Positions 24,129-37,369 of a stretch of 64,000 bases of DNA are shown piece after piece; the first letter of the stretch is position 1, and each line of letters opens with the position of its first letter. The position numbers were made by a program, and so were the translations under genes. The DNA comes from Pocillopora verrucosa (lineage: Eukaryota; Cnidaria; Anthozoa; Scleractinia; Pocilloporidae), in the NCBI RefSeq assembly GCF_036669915.1, contig NC_089316.1, positions 26,479,825 to 26,543,824 on the forward strand, read 5' to 3'. A model generated the notes under the pieces. It saw only the letters and a list, made by a program, of their open reading frames with translations, had not been told where the DNA came from and did not search any database.

Positions 24129-27100
24129 CTGCAATTGTAAAAAGGTGAAATTAGAATTGAAATTACCACAGCATGATAACTTGTTGAACAATTCAATTTA
24201 GCAGTCGGTAAGTGCGATATCTGCCCACCCACTTGTTCAGAGGGAAGATACGAAGGGCAAAGAGAGAATTTTTAAAAATCGTACTTTTGCTCGCAAAATA
24301 TTGCACGGTTTAATTCTTAATGCCAGAAATGTAGTGTACTTTGGCGCCTTTCCACCTTCAAGTGTCTCTACACATATCATTTATTTGTCGGACACCGACA
24401 AATCGAGTATCTAGCACTGACACATATGACATGTAGAGTCTTCGGATTTGCGCGCACGAAAGACATTAGTCTTGCTTGCGTTTTTAAAGGGTGCATTCAT
24501 TAAGTCTCCCCTCCCTTTAACAACCTGGCTACGCTTCTGCTACAGGAACGGAGGCGTTGGAACAACAATGATGTCCATAAAGATCGCGCGAGAAAACAGG
24601 TGCTTGAAGTCGCTTCGCGCGGCTCCTTTTCTGCACTTGAGGTTCCGCCACTTTCCTATGCCCTTTTAGTGGTAGAAATGCGTTTGCGCGCCCATGTTAC
24701 ACACTGAACGCCTAGGACCCTCTTCATGATAAATCTCGGCAGCTTGACGAGTCCAAAGACAACCAAGCGTCATGTTTTAAAATTTAAATCTCGCAATTAA
24801 TAGAGCGGAACTCAACTCACAAACGTATCCATTCTCTTTCGTCCCTTTTGCTTCCGGATGCTAATGTATTTTAATTTACAAAACTATCAATACTTCCATC
24901 TTGGATGCAAACACGCCGATCAATTCAAAAGACAAGTTGCAGGAACGGTAATTACAAAGACTTTCTTAAAATCGGTCCTTGGAACAGACTAGGGAGAATT
25001 CATTCGGCGGTGTGACAAGTTCTACTTTAGGAATGAAAAACTATTGCATAAGCTTGCGAGCAAAAACCAGATAGCTTTCAGAGAGGCAATTATGGCAAAT
25101 ATACTCATATACAGTAACTGCAAACGTTTCATTGAAAAGCAAATATTGGTACGCTTATCATTTTCAATAAACAAATCAAAAAATGCAATTATTTTTGTAA
25201 AAGAAATACATTACTCTGGCAGAAAATTATAAACAACTTTGAAATGCCACTAACTTGATTTCGTAGACGATAATTCGCTCACTTCTTCTGCAAACCGTTC
25301 GCATTGCTCAAAATCTAACATCACATCACATTTCAACATGTGTCGTTTCAGCTGAAACCTGCTTTGTCTGGTATTTTTCTGTTGTTAGAAGGAGGTTGTT
25401 ATTTGAATAGCTACAAAGTGCTTTCCTTCAGTTTCCTCCTAGGATGTTTCTTAGACAAACAATCTGAATGAAACAGACGGAAAGCTCTGCTGGAGTCGAT
25501 CTTCGGATATTTCAGAAATTTAACGACTTTCGAATAGGTATCATTTGTGCGATTTACACTATAAATAGCTCAGAAACACAGCATCAAAATAAACTGTTCT
25601 TTTGTGTTGCGTTACGGCCGGAAACACATGAGAATTGTCGCCGTAACAGCTTCAAAAAAGGCCTTTCAATCTGAATCAAGCGGACCTCGTTGGCTACCGT
25701 TCACTAAAGTCGAAAAGGGCAATTAAATGTTTGGAAGTTGTGTAAATACACCTTTAGTAACAAAAGATATAAGCTGATTAGTTAAAACGACTAACCTTGA
25801 GGTCCTTGAAGCAGTTTTGTGCGTAGATATGTTGTTGATAAATAAACGAAAATCATCGAATGTTGTGCTCCTTATAACACACAAACTTAAAGTCGAACAG
25901 ACGATAAGGAAACCTTTTTAACTCGCCACGATTCAATGTTTACTTATTTGAATTCCCCAGTGCTCGGAGAAATACAATCTCCTCTGGTCTTCGAGATGCG
26001 ATCTAAAAAATTGGCTTAATACGACCTCTATATCATATCATGTTTTCCTGAACGGCACGCACGACAAATTGTGTTTCCGGTGTAAGGCCAGCGTAAAATT
26101 TCCCATTATCTCTCACCATTAACTCGAATTTACTCTGCGTACCTCGAATGAACGAAGATAATTACGAATTCAATGGACTTTGCAAAGAAGTCTTTCTAAT
26201 GATAATTAGCCCAGACTTGAACGTGTTGAGTGAACAAGCCCTTTGTATTATTCGTCAAATATGTCCCGCTAAGTACTTCCGCTGACATCTCAAATTACTA
26301 ACAAATTATAACTACAATTTTTCACTTATCACTTTGAATTCGAGGAATAACTATAACAAAACGATTTTCAGATTCCAAGCTAATAAAAAGGAATCACCTA
26401 ATTACAGTATATTCCTTATACGTCGACAGTTAAGTGCGATAAAGGTTTGCAGAAAGTAAATTTACTGTTCAGAGCTTTCTCGGTTTTGACACTTTAACAT
26501 GTTTAACCTTGTCTGTTTTCACAAAGTTCTTCTGTTTTCTTATTCTGTCTCTAAACAATGTGATATTTATTACAGGAGAAATGAAAACGTCCTTTATGTG
26601 TCACTTAATGCAGTCTTACAAAATAAATCAACGCTCTCTGGACAGTGAAAAATAATAATAACAAATAGTGATTGTGAAATAAATTTTCTTTTTACTCAGA
26701 AATATTTTCGCCAAATAATTAAAAAAAAAAACGGCGGCAAGCTTATTAGCTTATATAGGCCATATTGAAGCGAATTCAAATCTCTTTTTCAATTTTCCTG
26801 AAAAAAATTAACTATTAGGCTAGGAGCCCTGATCAGGCTTATAGCTTTATCTCTGTCTTTAGATGAAATCAAAACAATATTTTCCCTCGACAAAGTTGTC
26901 CTTTCCACAGAGTGAGGGAAAAAAAAATAGAAAATCAGATCTCGGAACTGTGCGGAATCGTAGAGATCCCCTTTCCGGTGATTTGGAGTGTTAAGTAATT
27001 GTATGCTTCAAATCAATAAACAGACGCTTTAATAAAACGTTATTTAGACGTTATTGCAAAACTGATTTTCATCTTAACTAAGTTTTCTTTTACTTTTGAG

Positions 27101-28019
27101 GTTTGCAGAAGTATGTTTGGAGTGAAATATTCCGTGCCGCAGAGTCTACTCAGACTTTGAATTTTGCAGGATAATGGAGTTCGTGTTTGGAGTTTGGACA
27201 CAAGTGTCCGATTTTAGATACCAATGTCCGATTTTGCATTTTATACACTAGTGTCCGATTTGGGATCTTAGACACAAGTGTCCAATTTAGTATTTTGGGC
27301 ACTAATCTCCGATTTTGACGTTTGGACACTAGTGTTCTATATTGGATTTGGACACTAGGGCTAGGGTGTGGTTTTGGATTTTAGACTCCGGTATCCGATT
27401 TTGGATTTCGGACACCGAATTTGGGTTTTGGGCACTCCTGTTCGATTTTGGATTTTGGACTGGAACTTGCGTTGTGCTGTGTTTCTAAGAGACGCTTGTT
27501 TTTATCTAAGTTTCTTATTTGCTCATTGAGATACAAAATATATTTTCGTCCCTTCGTGAATGGCTGTTGTGAGTACAGTACTTTGGTTTTGATACAATGA
27601 CACGAAAGACAGGTCTTAACGATCAATAAGATTTTCGAAAAAGAAGGGAAAATTTTTTCTTGAGAGTGAATTCACATGGCAGACCTATCACAATGTGTGG
27701 GTTCAGGAAACTTTCTTTTTTCCCTAAAAAAACTAAACTTAGTATGACTTCAGCAGAAACAAGATTTCGAATCGTTTCATATTTCTTTGATAAGAGGTCT
27801 GCAAACGAGGCATTCCAAAAACATTTGTTTCCAGGATAATTTAAAAAATGCAGCGACTGACTCTTATTTCTTTACAAATGTAAAATGAAACGTGAAAAAG
27901 AACATAAAGTCGCGACAAAGCAACGATTTGGTCAGCGGTTGTCTCTCAAATTGACTTTTGGTGTTGGGTACATAGCGTACATACTCAAAACTCACTAATG
28001 ACTTGAAAAAGGATGCAAA
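24129..28019. other. Gene-free stretch between divergent mGluR-like and POLR3K genes
   Basis: No ORF with domain similarity. It contains the two 5' flanks and a degenerate tandem repeat at 27190-27466. Promoter elements cannot be assigned from sequence alone. Confidence 0.6.
27190..27466 (+). repeat. Degenerate tandem repeat of about 30 bp, roughly nine units
   Basis: Diverged units follow the pattern GTGTCCGATTTTGGAT-TTNGGACACNA (for example GGACACAAGTGTCCGATTTT). GGACAC next to GTGTCC makes short palindromes at unit boundaries. Lies about 0.6-0.8 kb upstream of POLR3K. Confidence 0.85.
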
Positions 28020-29651
28020 ATGCTTTTATTTTGCCCAACTTGTTCGAATGTTTTGACTGTAGAGGAAGGAACTGGGCCATCCTCGTATAGGTTTGCTTGT
28101 CAAACGTGTCCTTATGTTTACAACATCACAAAAAAGGTGACGTATTCGTTGTTATCTTTCTGACATACTCATTGGTAAAACTATTCCTACCTACATGCGC
28201 ATTTACACCCCTTAAGGAAGTTTGATTATTTTTTCTGTTTTATTGAACTTGGAGAAATAACAGGTTAATTGGCTCGTTTACTGTCCTGCGTTAATTTCAA
28301 AACTTCAATTTTCAATCCTCTCAACTGGGTGTATTTTGACCTTCGTAATAAATGTGGTGTGCAAATATTAATTTCGTTTTCAAAACAAAACTGTTTGCTG
28401 AATTTTTTTTGTCTGTTGTTGTTTTTTACAAAAAAAAGAGAGTTTATTTTACACCATATATCCCATGAAAAACCACCCATATCATTTCCAAAGACATAGC
28501 AGATATGTATTTTGTGGCCTGCTAATTGTCTGAACTGCCCCTTGGCAAGCCTTTCAGAGCTCTCAAGACTTTTGGGTTGAGCATTTAACTCTGGTTAGCT
28601 TGATTGAAACTGAACTGAACAACTAGATTATGCATCATCAATTAAATGTTTTACATAACAAGCATCATGATCATTATTGAGCTATATTTATTTAAACCGA
28701 GTGTATCCACAACAATAAACATAAACAGTGCGCTCATTAAAATTAACCAGTGATTATAATAAAATGAATGTTCAGCTAAACAGTACATACTCATATGCCA
28801 ACCACAGACCAGTAACATGGAATCTCTCCACACATGTTCAGAATAAAGGAATGCATGTCATGACTTCTTCATTATTTCTTAATTTTTTGGAGGGAACCAT
28901 GCAAACCAACTTGAGAGCTCTGCTCTCTACTTCCAGACAGCTACTTTAGATATAAGCTATTCACTAAGATTACTTATTAAGGATCCCTGAGTATGTTAAC
29001 CCTTTGACTCCCATGAGTGACCAAGACAGAATTTCTCCTTACAATATCAACCAGAAAAGTGATGAGAATAAAGAAAAATATCAATTTGGGGATAATAAGT
29101 TGATCAAATACTAATTCTCTGAACTAACATCATAAGAATTGTATGGTTGACAGTAAGGAGAATTACAAATTTGGTCTGGGAGTTAAGGGTTAAACCATGT
29201 TCTAAATAATTATAACTTCTCACTATTCTCTGACAGATATCAAGTAAAAAATATCCAAAATTGAAAGAGGTTGATGATGTGTTAGGTGGAAAGGAAGCCT
29301 GGGAAAATGTCGACTCAACAGAAGGTAAATACCTTCCATTATTTTGTTTGAAGTTCTTGATCATGTGTTCTGATTTTCTGCATATGAGTAGTCCTTCAGA
29401 GGACTGTTCCTGGTAGCCATGAGTAACATGTCTTGTCCAAGAGCACCTCACAGTGATCTTACCTGGGCTAGATCAGGGACTTTTTGAGCCATACCAACCA
29501 TTAAATGTATTTTTTTAAATTTAAAACAGAGCGCTGCCCCAAGTGTGAACATGACAGAGCCTACTTCATGCAGATTCAGACTCGGTCAGCAGATGAACCC
29601 ATGACCACATTCTACAAATGTTGCAAATGTGGTCATCGCTGGAGGGAATAA
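28020..29651 (+). CDS. POLR3K: DNA-directed RNA polymerase III subunit RPC10 (RPC11/POLR3K), 3 exons
   Basis: Exons 28020-28136, 29237-29324, 29530-29651, with GT/AG introns; 327 bp, 108 aa, the same length as human POLR3K. N-terminal zinc ribbon: MLLFCPTCSNVLTVEEG then RFACQTCPYVYNIT. Linker: KYPKLKEVDDVLGG and AWENVDST. C-terminal TFIIS-like zinc ribbon: CPKCEHDRAYFMQIQTRSADE, with the acidic hairpin (RSADE) that in this family promotes RNA cleavage by stalled Pol III, then FYKCCKCGHRWRE. The final zinc pair is CX2C, the spacing seen in TFIIS-type ribbons. It is a core nuclear Pol III subunit needed for termination, reinitiation and transcript cleavage. The divergent mGluR-like gene lies about 3.9 kb upstream. 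Intron 1 contains a family A repeat (28996-29193). Confidence 0.97.
28996..29193 (+). repeat. Family A MITE-like repeat in POLR3K intron 1
   Basis: Begins TTAACCCTTTGACTCCCATG and ends CTGGGAGTTAAGGGTTAA, with the shared interior AGACAGAATTTCTCCTTACA. It ends about 40 bp before the exon 2 acceptor. Confidence 0.85.
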
Positions 29652-29934
29652 CACTGGATATAATTTTCAGAAGAAAAACTATTTTCCAAGTCTGCTTAAA
29701 TCAATAAGGAAAAACCATTCCACTCCCAGGGGTGACTGCACTGTGCTCCCAGAAAAAGAGGAATTTAGCAAGAAAGTGAGCAGACATAAAATTGATAGTG
29801 TTTTTCTGACAACCACAACTGCTGTTTGTAGCTTGTCTACTCCTTAGCTCACACCCACAGAAAGAGTACCTGGTAGAGGCTAGCTCAGGGGTGACTGATA
29901 AGTGATTTCTGCTCATGTCATCAATACATTTTTA

Positions 29935-30350
29935 ACTCTTTACACCCTAACATCGACATGCATATTCTCCATACTGTTCTCTATACATTTCTTAAGGTGC
30001 TAACAAGGAGAAATTGTTTAACAATCAAGAGCTTCTTTAGTTGGTGATCATTTCCTTTACTTTTGTGATCATAATTTGTGATTCAGGGGTAAGATTGCAA
30101 AAAAAACTTAGATCCTAGTCACTCTTAAGGGGTCAAAAAGTTAACCCTTTAACTCCTGTCAGTGACCAAGACAGAATTTCTCCTTACAACATCAATACAA
30201 TATTAACCAGATAAGTGATGAGAATAAAGAAAAATATCAATTTGGGGATAAGTAGTTGATCCAATACTAAATTCTTTGAACTAACATTATAAGAACTGTA
30301 TGGTTGACTGTAAGGAGAATTACAAATTTGATCTGGGAGTTAAAGGGTTA
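29935..30350 (+). repeat. Composite: family B repeat (29935-30141) joined to family A repeat (30141-30350)
   Basis: The B part shows CTCTATACATTTCTTAAGG and CAATCAAGAGCTTCTTTAG; the A part starts TTAACCCTTTAACTCCTGTC and ends CTGGGAGTTAAAGGGTTAA. It has the same order and orientation as the composite at 7320-7722. Confidence 0.85.
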
Positions 30351-30604
30351 AGTAGAAAAGTGGGAAGAAGAAAGAGAAATATTGCCTGAAAGATAGCTCA
30401 GATTTTGTTGAAATTCTCATAACCAAAATTGTAAGGAATGTATGGCACATACTTGTGAGAATTTATATCGAGATCATGAGAGTAAGAGGGAAATAGTTAC
30501 AAGTGTGAGGGATGGAAGTATCCTTGAGGGATCCCAGAAAGGATTAGATATCAAAAATTTCTAAGTCAATTTTGATGGTAGTTTAACTATCCAAACTATG
30601 TAGC

Positions 30605-30791
30605 ATGAAACAGTAGTAATTCTCCTTACTGTCTGGCTTACAATTCTTATGGTGTTAGTTCGGAGAATTTGGTATTGGATCAACTGATAATCCCCTCACT
30701 GATATTTTTCTCTATTCTCATCACTTGTTTACTTGATACGATATTGAAATTGTCAGGAGAAATTCTGTTTTGGTCAATCAAGTGAGTTAAA
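30605..30791 (-). repeat. Family A MITE-like repeat, reverse orientation
   Basis: The minus strand carries the family A words GTGATGAGAATAGAG, CATAAGAATTGTAAGC and CAGTAAGGAGAATTACTAC. The termini are eroded. Confidence 0.75.
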
Positions 30792-31073
30792 GAAACAGAG
30801 GGAAAAGAAAAACTTAGGACTTTTCGAACACAAAGCTTATTTAGTTAAAGGTATTCTGTTGATTTATCGTTTTGTTTTGAGCTGTACTGAAAAACTTTTA
30901 CGCTTTGAAAAAAACGTATTACGATAGTTAAATATTGAGAACAGCGATCTCGTCAGTTCTCGGGTAAAATCGTAACAATTCTTCAACTCGAGGAAATGAA
31001 CTTTATTTTCCATCGTAAGAGAGGTTTTGTTTTTTGGGGAGTCTATTCCTCTTGGTACTGTTGGGAATTTAAT

Positions 31074-31799
31074 CTACTCCTTGCTAGCTTTTGATCCATT
31101 TATCCAATCGTTGATGTCTTTTTCTTTCTGCGGCGACAAAAATCCCTTACCGCCCGCTGGAAAACACTGAATACCGTTCTGAATAAATAGACAATCCTGA
31201 AGATCTGATTGAGTTCCAAGATTCGGTTGAAATCTTGATTTTCGTGCTGATGTACGTTTGCTCCGTGCTTTATGTGCTCGAATAACCGGTGTCCGTTTGC
31301 TCACAGAAGTATGGTGACTGACAGCGCTTGCTTCCGATCCCATTAACACAGTTGGGGTTGGTACAGGCAGTGCCAAAGTATTTCTGTGACTGTACACTGT
31401 ACAACCATCTTCAATATCAGCAGCTTTTTGTAGTCTAAGAGTAGGCGCTGTTTGTGATGTGTTCGATTCATAACCTGTCAGAAGAATGGGCAGATGAAGC
31501 GAAGGAGGTTCATGGGTTCTGCTGATGACACTGGAGTCGCTGTGGACATGTCCTCTTTCGTTGTTCGCAACATGTTCAGCGTTGGACATCCATAGAATAG
31601 AGTTTACTTCTCTCGCATTACGATAGCTGCTTAACGGCGGTAAAGAAGAATCGATGGCCGAATCTTTTTCAAAACGGAACCAGCGATAGCCTTTGTTATA
31701 GTCATAATTCGCCATGATGTCAAGTTGATCACCATGAAAGATATTTGCCCCCAAAAAACCTTTCCAAGCATTTACTTCACAGTTATCTGCAGCTTTCAA
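31074..31799 (-). CDS. Unrecognised ORF, probable 3' exon of an orphan gene
   Basis: This is an open frame of about 241 codons ending at TAG 31074. It has no ATG at its 5' end; the first ATG in frame is near 31715, and the frame runs back to a possible acceptor (GCTGCAG) near 31785, so it is more likely a terminal exon than a complete gene. The protein is Ser/Thr/Arg-rich after an aromatic start (WKGFLGANIF, GYRWFRFEKD, ILWMSNAEHV). It carries a basic patch (RAHKARSKRTSARKSR) and ends in DINDWINGSKASKE. There is no domain, signal peptide or TM segment I recognise. Its length and complexity argue for real coding in such AT-rich DNA. It may be joined to the possible TM exon at 32087-32310. Function unknown. 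Confidence 0.5.
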   Translation of the reverse strand: MKAADNCEVNAWKGFLGANIFHGDQLDIMANYDYNKGYRWFRFEKDSAIDSSLPPLSSYRNAREVNSILWMSNAEHVANNERGHVHSDSSVISRTHEPPSLHLPILLTGYESNTSQTAPTLRLQKAADIEDGCTVYSHRNTLALPVPTPTVLMGSEASAVSHHTSVSKRTPVIRAHKARSKRTSARKSRFQPNLGTQSDLQDCLFIQNGIQCFPAGGKGFLSPQKEKDINDWINGSKASKE

Positions 31800-32086
31800 T
31801 AGGAAACATCGATTGAATCGATTATGTCCAATACCAATTATAAAAATGTAAGTCCGCAGTATAAATTTTCATGCAAAGTCACAGATGTTCGCAGCAAACA
31901 TCAAATCAATTTGCGTTTATAGACAGCCTAGCTTTATGTGCCATAATTTCAATGACAAAGGAATGTGAAAAGGGAGCTTTAGGTTGTTCTTAGTTCAACT
32001 ATTGAATACTGTTCGATTGTTTGTTGTGTTCATTATGTTAGAGCCCGTATTGACGTCATGCAGTGATTAAATTTGTTTGATATAAA

Positions 32087-32310
32087 GGGCACTTTTCGAT
32101 GAATGTCTTACCAAAGTAATCACGAGGCCAATCAGGAGAAAGGAAAATACGTTTAAGAGCCAATGAAAACAAATGAAATGTCTGGAGCGCTGGAAAACAC
32201 TTTGTCGTGTTTCCCAACTCGTCTCAAATCTTCCTGTAAGCGGAGAAACATACGTCCTGCAGTACAAATTACGAGGCCTGCTCGCAAGCTTAACTGACCA
32301 TCCCTGCCTG
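32087..32310 (-). CDS. Possible exon encoding a transmembrane segment (orphan gene, low confidence)
   Basis: On the minus strand a frame opens after a possible acceptor (GGTACAG) near 32311. It encodes about 75 residues that include FETSWETRQSVFQRSRHF and then a hydrophobic stretch (WLLNVFSFLLIGLVITL), and ends at a consensus donor (TTTG|GTAAGA) near 32087. A hydrophobic helix followed directly by a good donor is suggestive. However, its phase (0) does not fit the simplest acceptor for the ORF at 31074-31799, so an intervening exon or a different gene is needed. Could be chance. Confidence 0.25.
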
Positions 32311-35300
32311 ACAGTAACTGTACCAACACTCTTAGATAATCATCCACCAGTGAATTAAACATTTAATAACTGATCATAAAGGGTTTATGTGTAGAATATC
32401 TAGGAAACAAGAAAAAAGGTATAGCTGAAAAGATCTTTTTCCAAAGATGTCTTAGCTAGTCTCCATTCCCTCTCGCAAAATAGAGAAACAAACAAACAAA
32501 CAGCTATCACAAACGAGTTAAATACTCGGAGAAGCTGTTAGTCACAGGCTACAACAGATTCCGCGCTCCGCTCGACATTCTCTGTCCTATGGGGACTGAG
32601 ATCGGGTTAGCTGGTACTTTGTTCTTTTTCGTTGCTATCTTCAATAGAGTTCTTCTTTGGAACATGTGGATACCAGAACAAAGATTTGGAACGTGCCGAG
32701 CAGATTGAAGATTGCCACATGCCCTGAACGACGTGATAAGCTAACAGCTTGAAGTGTTGGTTGACCCATCTTGCACAGTAAGGATATGGTAAGAAGGAAG
32801 CATTTTGGCACGTACGTGGCAAGGACATTTGCGTCATTCACGCTATCGGATGGTTTAATCTTTGGGATTCGAGCACACTGGAGGCGTTTGGGGGGGGGGG
32901 GGGGAGGGTGAGGCATGACGGGACCATACAGGATTTTTCTTAATAAAGGTTTATAAAATGGTAAAAATATTAAGATCTTATGTAAATAAGATGGTGCTTA
33001 GAAGTGTTTAAAGATCAATTTAAGAGTTTGATAAAAGAGGACGTCTATTTTAGCCAGAGCGCCACCTTTGCTCACCTATATTGTAAAATGATGTTTCAGT
33101 CGGACATCGTGTTTTACTGTTGGCACATAACTCTTTCATTAGCAAGATCTCATTAGTTGTCAGTCTCCTTATTTTCTGTTATACAATTCTTATGATGTTA
33201 GAATTTGGTTTTGGATCAACTAATAATCCCTTGATTGATATTTTTCTTTATTCTCATAACTTGTCCATTTGATATTGTAATCCAGTAAATGGCTTGAACC
33301 CGAGGGTGACATCTATCACATGATATTGTATTGATTTTGTACGGAGAAATTCGTAGCGGCTGTGAGTTTGATGTTAGGTGTTTAAGAGGGATGCATTGAC
33401 GGTGACCAAACGTTTATTTTGAAAAGGGTACATGCTTGGAACCCTTCCCCCCCCCCTTCTTCAAGAGTAATGAAAAGTAATGATACCGTCGGGAACAGAA
33501 AGCCTTGCTCTTTTACAATCGCTTTCTTTGATCGGATCACTTCCGGTCTGTCATCGCTTACTTTTAATTTAACTTAGTGGGCTAACATCACGAATATGTC
33601 ATGTTTTCATTCTTACTAAGGAAGGTTGAGTACACTTTATCAACATTTCCTGCCGCGAGGATAAACAATCGTGAGTACCCGTTACTTGTATGCAGATAAT
33701 CCACAACGGTGTAGCTTGTAACCAATATTCAGCACTAAAATGAAAAGAATGTCCATCTGTTACAAGTTTTAACCTCTTTCCACGTTTTGTCCTGTACGCT
33801 TCTTAGAGAGACGCGCGGCTACATGCCAGTTTAACTGAGGTGTTCTAGAACGAGTGATTGAACGCACTATGGTGTTTTTAGACATCAATTCCGCTGTGTA
33901 TCACATTGCGATCCAGGTTAGACTTCCACGTGAAACAACAAAAAGTGTTGTGTTCGAACAGTCCGGTCATCTGGTTGTCGATCTTTGGAGCTGGCGTGGG
34001 TAGAAGACAAGTCATGTCATTAAAAAGATCGAGTTTCGCGAGGAGGAATGAAGAGAAGCTGGCTTAGGAACGTGGATAGGTGGAGGTCATTTCGTTCACG
34101 TCTGTTGCCCATAGAAGTACAAATAACTTAAGTTTGCAGATGCCACGAATGAGGAAGTTTTTATGAGATGCGGGAAACCTGTTAATGTTCATTGTGACAG
34201 GCAAGTCGTAATCAGTCCTTGCGGCTCATTAATGTGTTCTCTACATACAGCGTTTTTGTCTACCAATATTTTCTGAGCTTGAAAACATTTCGCAATTACG
34301 TAAGTATTGCTCTCTTCAATTAAGAACTCCAGAGCCTTCGGGGCTGATTCAATTGTTTCTCATCTCTGATTTGCGCTGGGTCCTGGTCAATTATCTGCGG
34401 CCAATAGCTTGACTTTTAAATCTTCACCTTGAACTGTTATCCTGAAATGGCAGTCGCTGAAAATTGAAACTCACTAAAATGATTTCAACACGGTGGCTTT
34501 TTTTTTAATGTTTACTCTGTCGGTGTGCCAAATATCAGTTATAAGATGCTCTTTCTGGGGAAAGGAGGGTAGAGTGAGACGGGAAGGTGGGATAAGTTTG
34601 TACGGTCTGAAATTGAAATCAAGTTCTGTAGTTACCTTTTTGGTTAGGTTTTTTTGCTGGATTTTGTTCAGGCCTCAAGAGGGGTGGGAGTCAACAATTT
34701 TTGTTGTGGTTTGAAACAGATTCATGGGTTCGAGGGTTATGTGTCGAACCACCCTCGGAATTATTGTAGACTTGCCTTCCCCTCTCTTCCCGATGCTCTC
34801 TTATGTCTGAACGTTCTGAACCCATGGCGCTACTTTATGAAGTTTCAATCATGAGTTTGTAAGAGTATTTATGTCCATCTAAACCAAATTGACAGATCTA
34901 GAAGCTAATAAGAATTTGAACTATTAGCAAACTTACAATCGCCCGAGGTTAAAATATAAGATACATGGAAATCAGAGAGATAATCTTTGGAGGTCATGAA
35001 AAGTGTTTTTCTCACTGTAGTATGTAAAAGAAAAAACAGCATAAAAAGGGGAAATCGGATTACATGGGAAAGAAACGTTAAACGCTGATTAAAAAAAAAT
35101 GTAAAAGGACTCGAAAACTGACGCCAAAAAAATCACAAAGGAGTATAGAAGTGCAAGATGACCTTAGCACCTAGCAAGCCACTGCTGAACAACTTGCATA
35201 TGAAACGATAACCTAGAGAGGCACATGTGTCAAAGACAGTCTCCTTGAGGCAAAATTTTGATGGATTTTACGTTGCATTCGTAACAGCACCACTGTAGGT

Positions 35301-37369
35301 CGAGAAAAAGAGTTGTCATGTTTTGACAAGCGAATTTATGACAGGAAATTGAAGTGTTTTCACCTATTAAGTATCAGCCGAGTACCCACCATCGAAAGGT
35401 ATGTGCGTTTGGCTACGAAACAAGCCAGTTGCTTATTCTATCATCCTAAAGTGGTTTTGATTATAAAATAATGGGAATCACGACGAGTCTGGTTTATCAA
35501 AATAAGCACCCACTCGAAATATTGGTAATGAGTTTTACATATACGTAATCCCTTGCGTCAGATGTCGGTTGAAATCAACTTATTTCAGCCAGTGGCAGTG
35601 AAAGGGAAACGTCATAATGGAAATACAGTGAGAGAGGTTTTTTTATACATAATGATATGTTCTTTTAAGGTTAAATATGCGATTGTTTCAAGGAAAAAAA
35701 CAAGGTTGTTTTTTCCAACAGACGCGGGGCACAAAATGTTTTACATTGCCTCGTAAGAGGAGTATTGATTTCAAAGTCTCGCCTAGAATTTTTTGCGGGG
35801 TGGTAAATTTCTTGAATACCGTTTGCATCGAGTGAAAAACATGTATAAAGAGGCGAGGTGTCTCATCAAGTAACCCAGAGAGAACTGTCTTCGGTGATAC
35901 AGAATTCCGTTGCCAAAGTTATCCAACCATCGGGTTTATCAGCAGAAATACATTTGCGAAATAATCTTTCAGAATTCCATACATATCCTTTGCCAAACAC
36001 CTGCTGTGGAAGAAAGGAGTTTGCTGCGTTGAATTTGCTTGGAACACCGGGAGGAAAGAGGAGTGATTATTTTTCCAAAGATCAAGGTAGTGTAGTGTAT
36101 CCATACAGTAGTGTTCAGGTGTTTCAGGTCAGACGTGATAATGACTTTTGCGGTTTGTGCGTTTAATTGTGTAAGGAAATTATTGTCGGACTGATGCAGT
36201 CAACAACCGCTCATGGTCAGAGTTTCGTGCGGTTACAATTACACAGATTCACCGGCTTCAAACGACGCGAAAGTTCAATAACGGAGTTTTATATGCTTCT
36301 TTCGCAAAACGCTATTAAGTTCAAGCCTCCGATTCATAGATTTATTGCATCCGAAGATGTGTTGTAGAATATCAATGCATTTATCTTTCACAAGAGTTCT
36401 GCTTCAGTCTACAAGACCTTCTTAGTGGTTTCGAGGGCTTTATCGCAAACTGTTTACACTGAGAAAGTATTTAGCGGTCTCATCATTCATCAGAGCTAAG
36501 AAATTCACCTGGGGCGCGCGCTCGTGAATCACACTGAAAACGTGCCAATTTCGATTTAACTCACGTGTCGAAGTTCTGATATCTGGAGATCAAATATGTC
36601 CTTTCCTTCAAAGTTTGTTTATACACCTTTACGGCGAGGATCTATTTATTTAAGGGAATTATCTGATTCAATTTTGATCTCAATGTTGTCAAGTCTACTA
36701 GATTTTGAGAACGAGGCTTCTCTTATTCACGTTCGCGGCTAAGCTCACGTTTTTCAGATTATAACCTGTCACAATTTATTTTTCTATGACCATTTAAAAT
36801 TTACCTAGAATGATGCTTTTGATATAAGTCAGAAATTGTTGAAGTCTCTATTGCGTAATGAGAATCATTTGAAACTTGAAAGACAAATTCACTTTTCTGA
36901 TAAAACAACGTATTTCCCCAACAAAAATATGTAGATTTTTCCGTGCCAAAACGTGTTAAGCATTCACGTTTGGCTCAGTCGATCAATTTCTCATCAGGCG
37001 CATGTGAAAGCTAAAAATAGTGAAAAATGTTTTTACAAGCATTCGAGAATAGCTTAGTTCATTTGAGGAAGCGCAACATGTGAAGCCAGTTGACAGATCA
37101 GAATGTACAGTCACTCAACAAGATGTCCCAGGTTAGGGAGACGGGGGGGGGAGGGGTGGGGGAGCGTCACTCGGCATACTGTCCCGTGTGGCGCTACATT
37201 ATGTCGCATAACACGCAGATATCACCAAAGAGGGTACGATTTCAGGGTTGTGAATCTTCAACAGTACACAGTTTCATTCTTAATCGTCTTAAACCAAACG
37301 TCTGGTATAGAGCTTCGGATAGGCCTTTGGATGGACTTTTGAATGCTTCAGAGGCATACCTCCTTGACC

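Larger units (their letters stand above)
29652..31073. other. Gene-free stretch after POLR3K, mostly MITE copies
   Basis: Convergent gap between POLR3K (+) and the orphan ORF (-). Three family A/B repeat copies fill about half of it; the rest shows no coding signal. Confidence 0.6.

Noticed and set aside
32641..32916. Minus-strand ORF beginning with a Pro run
   Set aside because: The Pro run is just the translation of a poly-G tract at 32889-32905. The downstream frame may be coding, but this start is not credible.
35858..36166. 102-codon plus-strand ORF in the 33-41 kb gene desert
   Set aside because: No recognisable domain, no convincing splice or start context, composition like surrounding DNA, and a shadow ORF on the other strand; best read as chance.
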